Positions 47,201 to 57,149 of a DNA stretch of 64,000 nt are shown one piece after another (positions within the stretch are counted from its first letter, which is position 1; every line of letters begins with the position of its first letter). Source of the DNA: Bryoerythrophyllum caledonicum (lineage: Eukaryota; Streptophyta; Bryopsida; Pottiales; Pottiaceae); contig OZ020515.1 of the NCBI GenBank assembly GCA_963971425.1, positions 13,842,291 through 13,906,290 on the forward strand, given 5' to 3'. Under the pieces are notes generated by a model. That model was given only the letters and a program-made list of their open reading frames with translations, had not been told where the DNA came from and searched no databases. The translations under genes and the position numbers were made by a program.

Positions 47201-48037
47201 CATCAGCTGCGGAATGGATATCAAGTTCCGCTTGAGATCCGGAACGAAGAGAACATTAGTCAGCAGCTCAGGTGTGATAATGCCGTTCACAGCAGAGTGA
47301 ACTAAGATGTCACCGATTCCACGAACTTGTAGCTGGTGATTGTCAGCTACGGAAACGTTCCAGGCGTTCTCAGCAATAGGCTCAAATTTAACAAACCAGG
47401 CACGTTTGTCACTCATATGCTCCGTAGCAGCACTATCTGCAAACCAGTTGCAATCGTCGACAGTAGAATCGCGAGATCCAGAGCGATCGGATAGGATACA
47501 GTAAGCGTTGCTACCGAGTTCAGAAGAACTAGAATCAGAAGAGTAAGAATCGGAAAGTGGTTCACTCTGTGATATATGAGCTTGACTTCGTGGTTTAAAA
47601 AATTTCTTCGTCTTCTTAACCAGATGTCGATGAGAGGATCGATGAGTAACAACGGGAGGAGATACATCACTGCCAGTATCACTCACGGTTTCATACGGAC
47701 AGTCGTTCCTCCAATGAGAAGGCTCACCACAGTTAAAACAAATTGATTGAGACTTCAGTTTAAGTACATGAGCAGCATGCTTCTTCCTCGAAACATCACG
47801 TGAATCCTTGGAGTCGCGATGAATGAGAGAATGGCTATCCTTAGAGTCTCGATGAGAAGGCTTAGAATCACGAGAGGAAGAGCGATAAGGAGCACGAGAG
47901 GATTGAGTAGAAGAGAAAAAAGCTGAATCTAATTGTGAATCGGTTCGACCTTCTTTCTCACGCAGTGACACCTCTCGCTTGATAAGCCGGGACTGGAAAG
48001 AGCGCAAGGATTGCTCTGAAGGAGGGACACTACCCAC
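44291..48037 (-). CDS. Copia polyprotein: zinc knuckle, protease, integrase, reverse transcriptase
   Basis: 1,248 codons. In order: CCHC knuckle CFNCGEPSHWRNDC (about residue 100); aspartic protease WFADSAATEHMS (about 205); integrase zinc region HRWHERFCHASM..CPGCLQGK and catalytic FHSDVSGP, RSDNGTEYKN and a downstream PEQNSVAERDNW (about 350-540); reverse transcriptase from WLYKLKYKADGSISRFKARL (about 870) with the FVDD active site in TTIFVDDGLAIG (about 1,040); start of RNase H. Enzymes for reverse transcription and integration in virus-like particles. The frame overlaps gag with a one-base offset near 48,030 and ends at a TAA inside the CTASSTTEA region, where relatives continue. So it is a near-intact but interrupted polyprotein. 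Confidence 0.95.
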   Translation of the reverse strand: MGSVPPSEQSLRSFQSRLIKREVSLREKEGRTDSQLDSAFFSSTQSSRAPYRSSSRDSKPSHRDSKDSHSLIHRDSKDSRDVSRKKHAAHVLKLKSQSICFNCGEPSHWRNDCPYETVSDTGSDVSPPVVTHRSSHRHLVKKTKKFFKPRSQAHISQSEPLSDSYSSDSSSSELGSNAYCILSDRSGSRDSTVDDCNWFADSAATEHMSDKRAWFVKFEPIAENAWNVSVADNHQLQVRGIGDILVHSAVNGIITPELLTNVLFVPDLKRNLISIPQLMASGLAVVFIRDHCKMISNHGNGSLIFTAHMNHGLLKMDFMPPCASSSAHLVSSESSDSSSAISHATRTLHRWHERFCHASMTTVKYMARHHSVAGLKVSTQSISTVCPGCLQGKQHRLPFPKNSDADREIKRSHTPGSFFHSDVSGPLEITSQGGHKFFVVFKDYHSHFRFVFFMTQKNEVLDHFRTLYRLLSSQTGIRITKLRSDNGTEYKNHKFRDFCSRHGIQHDFTSPYIPEQNSVAERDNWTIVEAARCMLYARRMDRRFWAEAVATAVYTLNRVVSRTINSVTPFEKFYDRIPSVHHLRTFGSIAYVHVPKQLRRKLDSKTRECLFLGYSDTTKGYRLWDPTKNAVIISRDVVFDEDSSQPMVMSSASASEDAYIGILFPGDTVQTTEAIDPFHSSAPNTLASGSLNCVDLGILPNSEPLDASLQPVTVSSYSSRSGSLHTPSGSQHPCGSEHCLSHHDSGSSQHLPSGRSPPSSSVHRGVQIHSTSGTLVSGSNPSISTGYSSANGSPISVDTLSKESFDSLNPVSKTRSISELMRTLPPIASSANLVSDSLAVLEPNSFKAALSSPQSKQWAAAMDEEFNSLIRNHTWDLQPLPSGRQPITCKWLYKLKYKADGSISRFKARLVARGFSQVPGLDYGDTYAPVAKADSIRSILSLAAAEDFEMRQFDIKTAFLHGDLTEEIYMCQIPGYKVPGDQVYRLHKSLYGLKQASRAWNKKFDGFLRHFDLQPTPEDPCVYASTSSPRLITTIFVDDGLAIGRSHARLMELIAYLKQYFDITDGPADVYIGFRILRNRFSYEISLDQARFTIATLLKFGFLNTHSVSTPADSNVQLVAVRSDDSDDKPIFPYQEIVGSCLYLATTTRPDITFAVTKVAQFASNFRTIHCTAVNRILRYLRGTINLGLRYSRPSQLRNQLITYADADYAGDLDDRKSKSGVVIIFNNAPIMWLSRKQACTASSTTEA

Positions 48038-48534
48038 GCAAGAAGCAAAGGCTCATAACTCGGCGGTAGGCTACATTTTATCTTACTCAGGATCTGTTGC
48101 TCTGAGATATGCTCGCCAAGGTCATTTAACTGCCGAGCTAGACTCTGTATCTGGCTGATAAACGGGATGATTGACGCACGCTCTTCTAGCTGACACTTAT
48201 AAAATTTCTCTTGTAGCAGAGTGACGCTCTCATCAGAGTGATCAAAATGATATGCCGCTAACTGTGACCACATCTCTGCCGAAGTGGAGCAGTGTATAAC
48301 CTCATGTTTGTAAAGTTTACTTACAGAATTGAGGATTGCAAGAGCGGCCGTTTTGTCCTTCTGCTCCCAGGCCACGGTATCTTCAGCCAGATGCCTTGGC
48401 GCCATGCCGGTAACGACGTCGAACACATTCTTCGACTTGAAGAGAAACTGCATGTGTAAGCGCCAGAGCTGATAGTTGGATCCATCGTACTTCTCCACAG
48501 AGAAAGCGTCCTTAGCCTCACCGCCCTCAGCCAT
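47929..48534 (-). CDS. Copia Gag N-terminal part
   Basis: Starts at ATG 48,534. Contains YDGSNYQLWRLHMQFLFKSK and WEQKDKTAALAIL, then a W..L...Y-type Gag core, typical of the UBN2/retrotran_gag family of Copia. The reliable Gag part runs to about 48,030, beyond which the frame diverges and the pol frame takes over. Copia usually makes Gag-Pol as one frame, so the one-base offset is either a mutation or an unusual frameshift site. Confidence 0.85.
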   Translation of the reverse strand: MAEGGEAKDAFSVEKYDGSNYQLWRLHMQFLFKSKNVFDVVTGMAPRHLAEDTVAWEQKDKTAALAILNSVSKLYKHEVIHCSTSAEMWSQLAAYHFDHSDESVTLLQEKFYKCQLEERASIIPFISQIQSLARQLNDLGEHISEQQILSKIKCSLPPSYEPLLLAWVVSLLQSNPCALSSPGLSSERCHCVRKKVEPIHN

Positions 48535-48703
48535 GACTAAGCGAAATCAGAGTGTACCAAAGAAAAATAAAAGAAAGACGCGATATCTCTCTCAGGCTTC
48601 AAACCCTAGCGAGAATCAAGAAAATCGCTCCCAACCGCAAAATAACACCAAAACTCGGCGGACTTTGGCGCAGCGGACTCAGCACGTGGTGGCGCCTATA
48701 ACC

Positions 48704-48996
48704 TATTGAACGTGATCTCTTTACTTCAATGAACACTCATGAACTACCGCTTAACAGCAGCTATGGCAGATATCTGCTCCATGCGCTACATACAGAATTC
48801 AAACTAAACAACTACTGACTACGTCGTCACAACAGACTATATACACACTGGGGTTTCATCCAGTGGATGAATATCTGACGATGTTACTGTTAACAGAGCT
48901 TTGCTCCACGTCAACAGAGCTTCACTAAACTTCCCTGGAATCTCACTAAACGTCAATGGAAGTTAACTAAGTAAAGTTGCAAGAAGAAGCTCAATA
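48704..48996 (-). repeat. 5' LTR of the Copia element
   Basis: 293 bp, bounded by CATCT at 48,997-49,001 and by the primer-site region at 48,688-48,703. Confidence 0.95.
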
Positions 48997-51534
48997 CATC
49001 TGCTTGTTCCACAATGCACGCGTGTAAGAGAGGCACGTAATAGAAATCAGCTTCATCTCCGTTTGTAGTCCGGTGCTTACTTGCAAGCAGGCTCTCATAC
49101 AATGCCATCTGTAGGAATATGAAATCAGGATCAAAGTTAAAAAACTTCACTTTCATCTTTCTCTCAAATCACAATTGCTACGGTAGATAATACGACCGCC
49201 AACAACCTGGGTACACAAATTTAATAGAACCTCTGCGGTTTTAGGGTTCAGGGTTGAAGTTTTCACAATATGACGTACTGTTGTAAAAATGAACGCAGTT
49301 TCTACCGTGCCTCAGTTTTTACATACTTAGCTGTTGAAGGAAAAATCATACCTCTGCACCGTAAAGATTCTCAGTCCACCAGGTAACGTTCAGATCAGTG
49401 TAGAGCCGGTTCACACACTGATATTTGAAGTGTCTTTCCTACGAGGCAAAAGCTTTTTCCATCAAATATTCAAATATTCCTACAAGGCCATTTGCAACTG
49501 ATAATAAGGGTCACTACATGAAGCTAACCCAGAATCTACCAATGGATTATTATGATCACCAAACATGTGAGGCCTACTCTTCACCCCCCTCTGCTCTCTC
49601 TTCTAACCACTTTCCAATAGAGCCTAATACACAGAAGAGGTACCAAAAAACTCAACATTTAGCACAGAAGTGGCAATTGTAGCGAAAACCGCCTATACAA
49701 CATAAGTAGGATATATACAAACCTGAAGCAATTGTGAGCTGAACTCTGCAGGAAGATCATACACGTAAACCAGGGGACGTTTCTTCAATGTGGTTGCGTT
49801 TCTTTCGTTTGAAGCATTGACGGTTGGGAGCCATAATGGTCGTCCCTTAGGGCGAGGCCCAAAAGATGGCACACTGCAATCAATGCCATACCAGCCTTCT
49901 CTGCACTGCAACCACAACGATCTACATGCAAAATCTCCAGCAGAACGTTTAAAATGGCAATAAATACTAGGAAGGGCTGTAATTCATGCAAAACCTTTCT
50001 AAATGCATGAACTCTAACATTTCAAGTTTGTTGGTGCCCTTTCTGTGTTCTGGTAAAAGGCCATGTTGTGTGGACGCAGTGGGGCATGTTAGATTCGTCA
50101 CATGAGCAGAGAAAAACAACAGAAAGCGGTCAGCATAGAGACAGCACAATTGGCAGCGTGCCAGTTGTGCTTTATCTTCCTCTTACCACTTTCTATTGTC
50201 TTTCCTGTACTCATGTGGTAAATCAAACATGCCCCACTGCGTCCACACAACATGGCCGTTTACTAGAACACAGAAAGGGAACCAACAAACTTGAAACGTT
50301 AGAGTTCATGCATCTAGAAAGGATTGCACAACAAACTGCAAAATCAATGAGAAAACACTGTTACTAACCTTACAGTAACCCTGGTGACAAACGCCGTTGT
50401 CACTACACTGATTCACACAAAAGCTCTCCGAGGCGCTCCCACACAGCGCGCCCCACCGCCCATCATACTTACAGTCGCACTGCGGATCCTTGGCACGAAA
50501 CGTGCCCTCACTGACGTCTCTTGCACCCGCGTTGCACCAGCCCTTGTGGCTCTTGTTGCCATAAATGTAGTCTGTATCCGCCCTCGTCCAGTCCACAGTA
50601 AACCCATCCTCCCTGCAAAGAATAACATCATAGTTAGAATCAGCTTCTAGAAAGTCTTAAAATACTCAGCAGATGAGGAAGCTGTGGGTTGTTTACTTGA
50701 GGTGGAATCCACAGGCTTCGGCGACTGGTCGATCAGAAAACTTGGTGTTGTTGCCGCACAGACAGAAGGATGTGCGCTTCTCACAGAATGCGGGGCACAT
50801 GGACACCCCCCAGGAACCGAAGGGCTGCGCTTCCGTGACGTCTCTGTTGCACGCGCGGTGGACCTCTTGTTCGCAGCTTGGTCCTGTTCAATTGATTGGT
50901 GAGTTTCTTTCTTTGCCAATTGTGGCGTCTCTCTCTCTTTAACCAATGTATACTTTGTTTTTCTCGACTCATGTGATATATATGACACGCATCTCCGCGT
51001 CTACATAATATAGCATGTTTAGAACACGAAAAACAGTATCGAAAAACTCACAATTCACATCTAGACAGTAGCAGCACCAACCAATTGAATAGGTCATTAT
51101 CCCACACGCACCTGAGAACCCCAGTTCGCACCGGCATTGCGCAACCTCTCTGTTGCACATGCCGTGCCCGTTGCACCCCATAACACAGTCCTTCTCCCAA
51201 AACTCCTGCCCCATCATAAAACATGAAAAACCTGCAAAATGGTGGAAGAACCTAAGAAAGCGAGAGAAAGAGAGTGAATACTTACTTCGACAACAGAGAC
51301 TGGAACCGCGAAATTGCCACATTGTGTGAACCAGCGACCGACTTCGGATTTCCAGGTGGCATTCCGGTACACAATTGCGCCATCCTCGCTCTCACGATCA
51401 AAATTTTCGATGGGGTGAAAGACGAGTGCGCCTGGCTCCGCAAAGAAAGTGGGCGTCACGAAGATGTGCGTCGCCACAAGGAGAGCAACCAGAGATACTC
51501 CCACTTGCCATGGTGACGCCCGAATCGAACCCAT

Positions 51535-52780
51535 TATTTCATGTTCTCCATCGCCTCAGCAACCAGCGATTGAAAGCTAATTCATGCCCTCAACTCAAAT
51601 CTGTTGAGAAGAAGGCAAAATTTGGGAGCAGAACATTCGAACGTGACACGCACGTCTTACGATCCATGACAAACGCAACAAGTGTCGAAATCCGAAGTTC
51701 TACAAAATGAGAAGGGCGTGGTTTCTAATCTGAAACTGGTAGTTACTCCATATGCAAGGTACATGATTCCGCAGCAAATGCTTCAAACGCGAGTGAACCC
51801 ACGAGATGAAACCGCCATTCGTCTACGAAATTGGAAGCTTCGAGAGCGAGCGATTTTGGAGGTTCTGTTGCGCAGCTGATGTTAAAGGTCAATTGTAGAT
51901 CCCCCTTCGTGCCGCCCCTTCTTGCTTTTTCAAGCAGTTTAGAAGCATCCTTTTCCACAGTCTGCTTAAGAGAAGGGCGACACTTTTCGAGTGAGCAGCG
52001 ACATGGTTGCTTGGAGTCTGAGGCTGGTGAGGTGCAGGCGTTACTGCAAAGTGGGGCCATCAGTTTCTATAACTGGTCATCTCACAGAGTTCGACAGAAG
52101 TCTGCAGCCATGACGCCGATGCGAAAAAACTGTCGCTCACAGGAGACTGACGAATTTGTAGAGGTTACTGAGTATTCGTCATGAGAGATTGAGAGGTTCC
52201 TTGTCATATGGCCGGGTAATTTGTATATTTTATCATCGATGTGAAGGATTGCCAGGTTTATCATGATTTGGCAACGGAACGTGAGCATTGTGTGGTCGTT
52301 GCGGTTGCTCACTGATCTCGGAGAGCTTCTTGAGGTGTCGCAGCTCATATTGCATGACCAGCTCGTATTACAGCTGATGTTGAAGTAGCTCGTTCTGCAA
52401 TTGCAGTAACATGAGCCACGTAATGGAGTTATTTAGAGTTACACTGTGATTTTTGACCCCTTTTCTCATAATTTTATCAGCCCTGAATAGTTCTAAAAAA
52501 ACCTTCCAAGGTATTCTACAAATGACTCTGTTTCAGAGAAAAATTGCAGCACTTTTACAGGAGGGAATTGCAATAATTCCAGGGAGGAAATGTAACCTAT
52601 CTTTAACCCCTAAAGGACCAAGTGTCAAAAATGGGCTTTTTGAAAGTTCGGTCAGGTTCCTATGGTGTCAATTTCCAACATTCCACTTGGAAATTTTTAT
52701 TGTAGAAGGACATTACTAAAACCCTAATGAGATAACAACTTTTTTCTAAATCCGTCATATAATGAAAAAGTTAAAGGGTT
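51535..52780. other. Upstream region of exostosin copy 1
   Basis: Presumably holds the promoter and 5' leader of the exostosin gene. No TATA box stands out, and the ORFs in this stretch (for example on the plus strand at 51,831-52,184) show no motif. Confidence 0.4.
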
Positions 52781-53515
52781 TTGAATTTCAAATGGGGAGA
52801 GCGGGCACTTCGGGCACCTCCAAAAACTTTTACTAGGACACTTGAATGTGAGATTTTCAATACTAGCAAGTCGTATTTTTTCCCTTCATATTTTCAAAAA
52901 AAAGTTCTTGTCTTTAGTGAAAAATTGCATATTAACCCAAGTCAAACATTTTCACGCATTGTCACACATTTCGGGCAAGGTCCCAAAAAACTACTTCTTT
53001 TCCACATAAGACTTAGAGATCTTCATATTTTTACTTTTTTTTTTGTTCCACAACAATGTGTAGTGTAAACCTACTTATTGACCATTTGGATTGTCAATCT
53101 AAAACATATTCATTTAACAAAATAATAAAACGAAAATTGGCAATTTTTGAACCTCCACTTGTTGCACAGTTGTTTTGAATATGCTACACCCCTCCTCTAC
53201 AATTTGGTGCTTAAGGAACTAACATCATGCTTAACACAATGGTAATGGATTTAGACCTTGTGTGGTGCAAAAATTTGGCACCAAGTGAAGTCAAAGTCTG
53301 TTGATCCATTGAACTTAGGGAACAAAATGAACCATTTGTTAGACTTCAAACACTATAATCTTTCAATCCGTGCGGTCAAAGATTATGAAATTTTGAGAGT
53401 ATGTTACTTAATAAGTCGTATTTGAGATCCTACGGTCAAAACTAGACATTGAAGTTTTTATTTCCTTCTTTATTCATTGCACTAGAATCCAACAATTTTG
53501 AAGTATTTCTCGTGT
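52781..53515. repeat. Left-arm copy of the foldback repeat family
   Basis: GCACTTCGGGCACCTCCAAA, then AACTTTTACTAGGACAC opens it, matching 28,600-28,640. Blocks around 53,150-53,200 (ACCTCCACTTGTTGCACAGT) and 53,300-53,490 (CTTCAAACACTATAATCTTT and GCACTAGAATCCA) match 28,960-29,450 in the same order. Only one arm is present. Confidence 0.8.
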
Positions 53516-53547
53516 AAGACTGTTTCAGGACGTAGGGGTTATTCATC

Positions 53548-53601
53548 TAGGAAGGGTATAGAAGGGAGGACATCTAGGAAGGGTATAGAAGGGAGGGGAT
53601 T
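53548..53601. repeat. 26-bp tandem duplication
   Basis: CATCTAGGAAGGGTATAGAA followed by GGGAGG occurs twice in tandem. A separate 18-bp doublet, CGTGGGAGGGATTCCTCC, lies at about 53,992-54,027. Confidence 0.8.
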
Positions 53602-54121
53602 GGGTTACGGGTCGATTCTGAATTATTCAATTATCCAACCTAAGCAACGGGAAAAGTTTCGAACTTGGCTGTTCATCCAATGGTTCACAAGAGAGAAGTA
53701 CTGTTCGAATCCCATCCAGAAAACGAGAGCGCTAGTGAAATAGAGTGGTTCAAGGAACAAAATTCCATGACCATATATGTATTCAGAGAAGCCTTTCAAA
53801 CCGGAAGAGTCATTGCGAGGAATGCCATTTGATCATTCCAAAGCAAACTCTCTAATCTACGCTTTTGATTAAGAATACACCTCCTAAGAACACTCGGTTT
53901 TGGACCAGCAAGCTAGCTGACCTACGACGCCGTGCAAACTGTCACTCTCAAAACAGCGAGGTCAAGCAGAAAAAACAAGGGTGTCGATGACCGTGGGAGG
54001 GATTCCTCCGTGGGAGGGATTCCTCCCTGGATGGTCATCGCACAGTGAAAGCTTTTCATCTTTTGAGCTGTTTATTTTTACATCTGAAAATGTACAGTTC
54101 CTCCAGAGCGCTTGAAAATCA

Positions 54122-54755
54122 TCAGTTCGGTGGCTTCTTGATAGTAAGCTCTGCCCGCAGATGAACAATACCGTCACGGAAATAGGGGGAGTCCTCAGCA
54201 ATGAATTCCTGCCACTCCATGCCAAACAAGTTCCGGTACCCTACTGCTTTGCCACCAGTAAATACATAACTCCCTTTGGACTTGGGCATGAACTCCCAGT
54301 TGGGCTTCATTCTTGTTGCAAACTCGTAGTCGACAGCAAAGCTCACGGAACCTTTTACCTGTCGAACCAGTGTTCTAGGATTAGAATTCAGCACCCCGGA
54401 TCAATAGTTCACAGAAAGAGACCGAGTCAATGAATAAGCGAAGTGGTAGAAACACTAGGGCGCACCTAACAACATAAGAACTTAACCTAGAAAATTATCC
54501 ATCTGTCGGAGCAAATGAAATTATTACCTGCATCCCAAGGAAGAGTCCGAAGCATTTGCACTGGCCTTGCTGCAATGAGCGGACAAGAAGAACCCTAGAC
54601 CGCCCAAATGAAAAGCCTGAGAATAGACGCGTCCTTGAGGATAGAGGGCACGACACTCGTCAATCTTCAAGTCTAAATAGACTAGGCACTGACATGATGA
54701 GTCAAAATCCACCACTTTCAAGTTTCACCGGCCTGTACTTGTACGCCCGCTCAAT
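54122..54755 (-). pseudogene. LRB/POB1-type BTB protein, C-terminal fragment
   Basis: Two exons read: about 54,755-54,538 and 54,358-54,122. They encode the C-terminal domain of plant LRB/POB1 (LIGHT-RESPONSE BTB) proteins: [33 protein letters not shown] and FFLSAHC, a [10 protein letters not shown] stretch, then [16 protein letters not shown] and [14 protein letters not shown] with [10 protein letters not shown] near the end. Family members are Cullin-3 adaptors acting in light signalling. Here the BTB and BACK domains are missing, and two frameshifts break exon 1 (near 54,715 and between FFLSAHC and KCFGL). The intron is intact with CAG|GTAA and GACAG| borders. So it is a truncated genomic copy, not a processed one. 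Confidence 0.8.
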
Positions 54756-54959
54756 TCATACCAGAGTAGCATCTTCACCGTGAATTCGGAACTTCTAAGC
54801 TATAAAACAGGACTCACTATTACTATGAATCACTGGGCAGTGAAAGAGTAAATGTATTCGGTTATACTTTACTGGAGAAAAGTTATTTAACTGTGCAGGA
54901 GGAATCGATATCTAATGAATGAAGTTTCAATAGGATCTGGGACACCAAAACAATGAAAT

Positions 54960-55232
54960 CTAAGGTTCCTCATGAATCACTGATTCATAGAACAAGCAAA
55001 CAACCAGTACAAGCATGAACACCCACCGCGTGATGTCTTTGTAGCGGTTCGCCAGGTAAGTTCGGGCAGCATCTGTCAGAGGCTGAACAGCTTCTGCAAG
55101 GAGAATGCTGAAAGGAAGATCAAGATAGAGTAAAGCAGACTCCGACGTCATGGACACATCGCTTTTTATTGCGAAGCATAGATAAACAACAACACAGCTC
55201 AGGTGCCCGGCAACTACATAAGTACACCACAC
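54960..55232 (-). pseudogene. Possible exon of an unrecognised membrane protein
   Basis: A 90-codon frame with [20 protein letters not shown] followed by DITRW and a hydrophobic segment ([13 protein letters not shown]) looks protein-like. A TTGCAG acceptor lies just before EAVQPL (about 55,100). The upstream part of the frame is less convincing. Family not recognised. It may be a gene piece like the neighbouring LRB fragment. Confidence 0.3.
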
Positions 55233-55503
55233 GAGAGACGATTGGATATGTCATCTACGTGTGTTGTACACAAGCTGTACGTTCACGCTCTATGTGTCCC
55301 CACAGGTCATAAACAACTATCTAGGACTACGGTACATGTGTACATCACATGGCAGGTGTCTACATCACAGACAGATTAAACTAGGATTGTGGTACATGAG
55401 CCCGACAAACTTACTAAATTATGATTCGAGATTACTGTACAGTCTGTAGGTGCTCACGTTGCTACATACTAATGGTGTACACCTATGCTGCGACACCAAT
55501 AAG

Positions 55504-57149
55504 TACAAGTGTCTCACAAAAGTCCTTGGCTACTGTCTGGAAACTTAGAAATCTAACAATATCTTCTAAACTAGTGGCAATTAGTAGGCCAGATTTTTCA
55601 TAGATACCATATTTGCTTTCAAGAATATGTAATCAAACTTTCATACAATGAAAATTACATTGTGAGCAAAAAGTAAAACAAGTGTGGAGAAACCATGGCC
55701 AAGAACTTATGTTGATTACATAGGAAATCATTGGAATACAAACTAAATTTGGAACAAAAAGCTAGTATGTAGTAAATGATATTTTGTACATCCTATACAA
55801 CTACTATAAATCTACCAACTTGTGTATCCACCCTTAGCTACAAGAAGATAAACTACTCTTGTTGGCATTGTGCAAATGAGTTTTTGTACATATTCTATTT
55901 CAATGCTTTGCCAAACAGCCTGGATCTTCTCCCACAAGTCATCTCTGCTTGTTGGCAAATTACTAGACAACCTTAAGCGTCTATCTACTTCATTCCACAA
56001 GTGCTCGATAGGATTTAGATTAGGAGATTGTGGTGGCCACTCTATCTCATAAAAATCTTGCCGACCTAGATAGCATTGCACAAGAATAGATGTGTGCTTT
56101 GGGTCATTATCATGCTAGAAAATTATGTTTGCCTCATCAAGACCTTGTCTCTCAATAGTATCCAACAGCTGCAAATCCAAAATGTTGAGATAAACTTGCG
56201 AATTCATAATGCCATCAATGCGGTACAAGTTTCCAACACCTGCCCAACTCATGCATCCCTATATCATGATGCTACCACCACCGTGTTTAACCATAGGTTG
56301 CACATGACTATCACGTAGAGGCTCTGTATGACTTTTCCAACACCATTGATGGCCATCTAAACCAAAAAGATTGATTTTCGACTCATCTGACCAAATAACA
56401 TGACTCCAGTCTTCTACAATACAATCCTGTGAAGCCTTTGCCCATCATAATCTCTTTTGTCTATGCTTCTTTGTCAGCAACGGTCTTTTACTTTTCACTT
56501 TTGATCCAAGCCATTGCCTTCGGAAACATCTACAAATAGTCTCATCACTCAACTGAAGATCTCGAGTTCTCAATTGGCGACCTACAACTACAGCAATTCC
56601 CAATTTGGGTTGGTTCAACATCCTTACAGCAAGCCTCGCATCCCAAATGCTCAGAAAACGTTGTCTTCCTGACCTTGGACCATCACGCACCTCTCCATCT
56701 TCTTTAAATCGTACTTAAATGCTTCCCACTATGCTACGAGGAATGCGCAAATTATTTGCTATGAAACGATGTGAGAATCCTTGCTCACTCAATGCTATGA
56801 CTTGAGATCGTTCATGAAGACTAGTTTTCTTCATCTTTACCACTCACAAATGTGAAGAGTCTCAGCATATGACTTATGGCAACTCTCAAAGATTTTTATG
56901 CACATACAAAAGACAAGTGACAAAAGGAGTCACTAAAATCCACATAAGTAGGTGGCCACCTTTAAGATTCATTTGGCCTTTTCCAAAAAAATGTGCCACT
57001 TGTATTTCCCAAACAAAGCCACCTAATTTTGCCTTAAATGAAGCTCATTAACTGTAATTAACTACAACGGCTAATTTTTGTAGTCTTTCGCTTGTGGCAC
57101 GCCAAATGGATTTAGGGAAAGCGGCCAAGAACTTTTGTGAGTGACTGTA
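55504..57149 (-). mobile_element. Tc1-type DNA transposon, full length, spanning the duplication junction
   Basis: Terminal inverted repeats: left TACAAGTGTCTCACAAAAGT with CCTTGG following, right (complement) TACAGTCACTCACAAAAGTT with CTTGG following; outer TA on both sides. Length is about 1.65 kb, normal for Tc1. It encloses a 341-codon transposase frame. The point where duplicate similarity begins (56,568) lies inside the transposase, so the element's left part belongs to the end of duplication unit 1 and its right part to the start of unit 2. Confidence 0.9.
55812..56834 (-). pseudogene. Tc1-type DD34E transposase with four stops
   Basis: One uninterrupted frame of 341 codons apart from TAA 56,715-56,717, TGA 56,445-56,447, TAG 56,259-56,261 and TAG 56,115-56,117; no frameshift. 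The N-terminus has paired helix-turn-helix DNA-binding regions (SEQGFSHRFIANNLRI; GPRSGRQR). The catalytic core shows VIWSDESKINLFG (first Asp), HDNDPKHTS (second Asp) and PPQSPNLNPIEHLWNE (Glu), a DD34E spacing of the Tc1 branch. Length equals the family norm. All four stops are one C-to-T or G-to-A change away from codons common at such positions (Gln, Arg or Trp), which suggests decay by 5-methylcytosine deamination. Confidence 0.93.

Larger units (their letters stand above)
43618..48996 (-). mobile_element. Ty1/Copia LTR retrotransposon inserted in exon 7
   Basis: Two 293-bp LTRs (43,618-43,910 and 48,704-48,996) differ at one position seen by eye. A 5-bp target duplication CATCT lies at 43,613-43,617 and 48,997-49,001. 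The order Gag, protease, integrase, reverse transcriptase and RNase H on the minus strand defines Copia. The purine-rich GAGTGGGAG sits next to the 3' LTR, and GGTTATAGGCGCCACC next to the 5' LTR is the primer-site position. LTRs start TATTGA and end TCAATA rather than TG..CA. The coding frame has a shift and one stop, so this copy is probably not self-sufficient, though it is young. Confidence 0.97.
41249..51534 (-). pseudogene. EGF-repeat exostosin (GT47) glycosyltransferase, copy 1, disrupted
   Basis: Fourteen exons read: 51,534-51,286; 51,205-51,112; 50,883-50,697; 50,612-50,369; 49,905-49,723; 49,417-49,352; 49,108-48,997 plus 43,612-43,590; 43,421-43,305; 43,237-42,989; 42,898-42,819; 42,608-42,377; 42,148-42,050; 41,734-41,552; 41,338-41,249. 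They total about 735 codons. Exon 1 encodes a type-II signal anchor (VGVSLVALLVATHIFV). Exons 2-5 encode Cys-rich EGF-like modules (CNGHGMCNREVAQCRC; CSDNGVCHQGYCKCREGWYG). Then follows the exostosin domain (LVYVYDLPAEF; FFPWDEGACAAP; RPTLLYFNGNLG; CGVFPGDGWSVRMEDSILSG; DAFSTFIQ). Plant members are Golgi type-II GT47 transferases; the EGF-bearing plant clade includes the extensin arabinosyltransferase ExAD, a possible relative. Damage: Copia in exon 7, one extra T in the T-run opening exon 9, and one base missing in exon 10 (after NGNLG), relative to copy 2. Confidence 0.9.
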
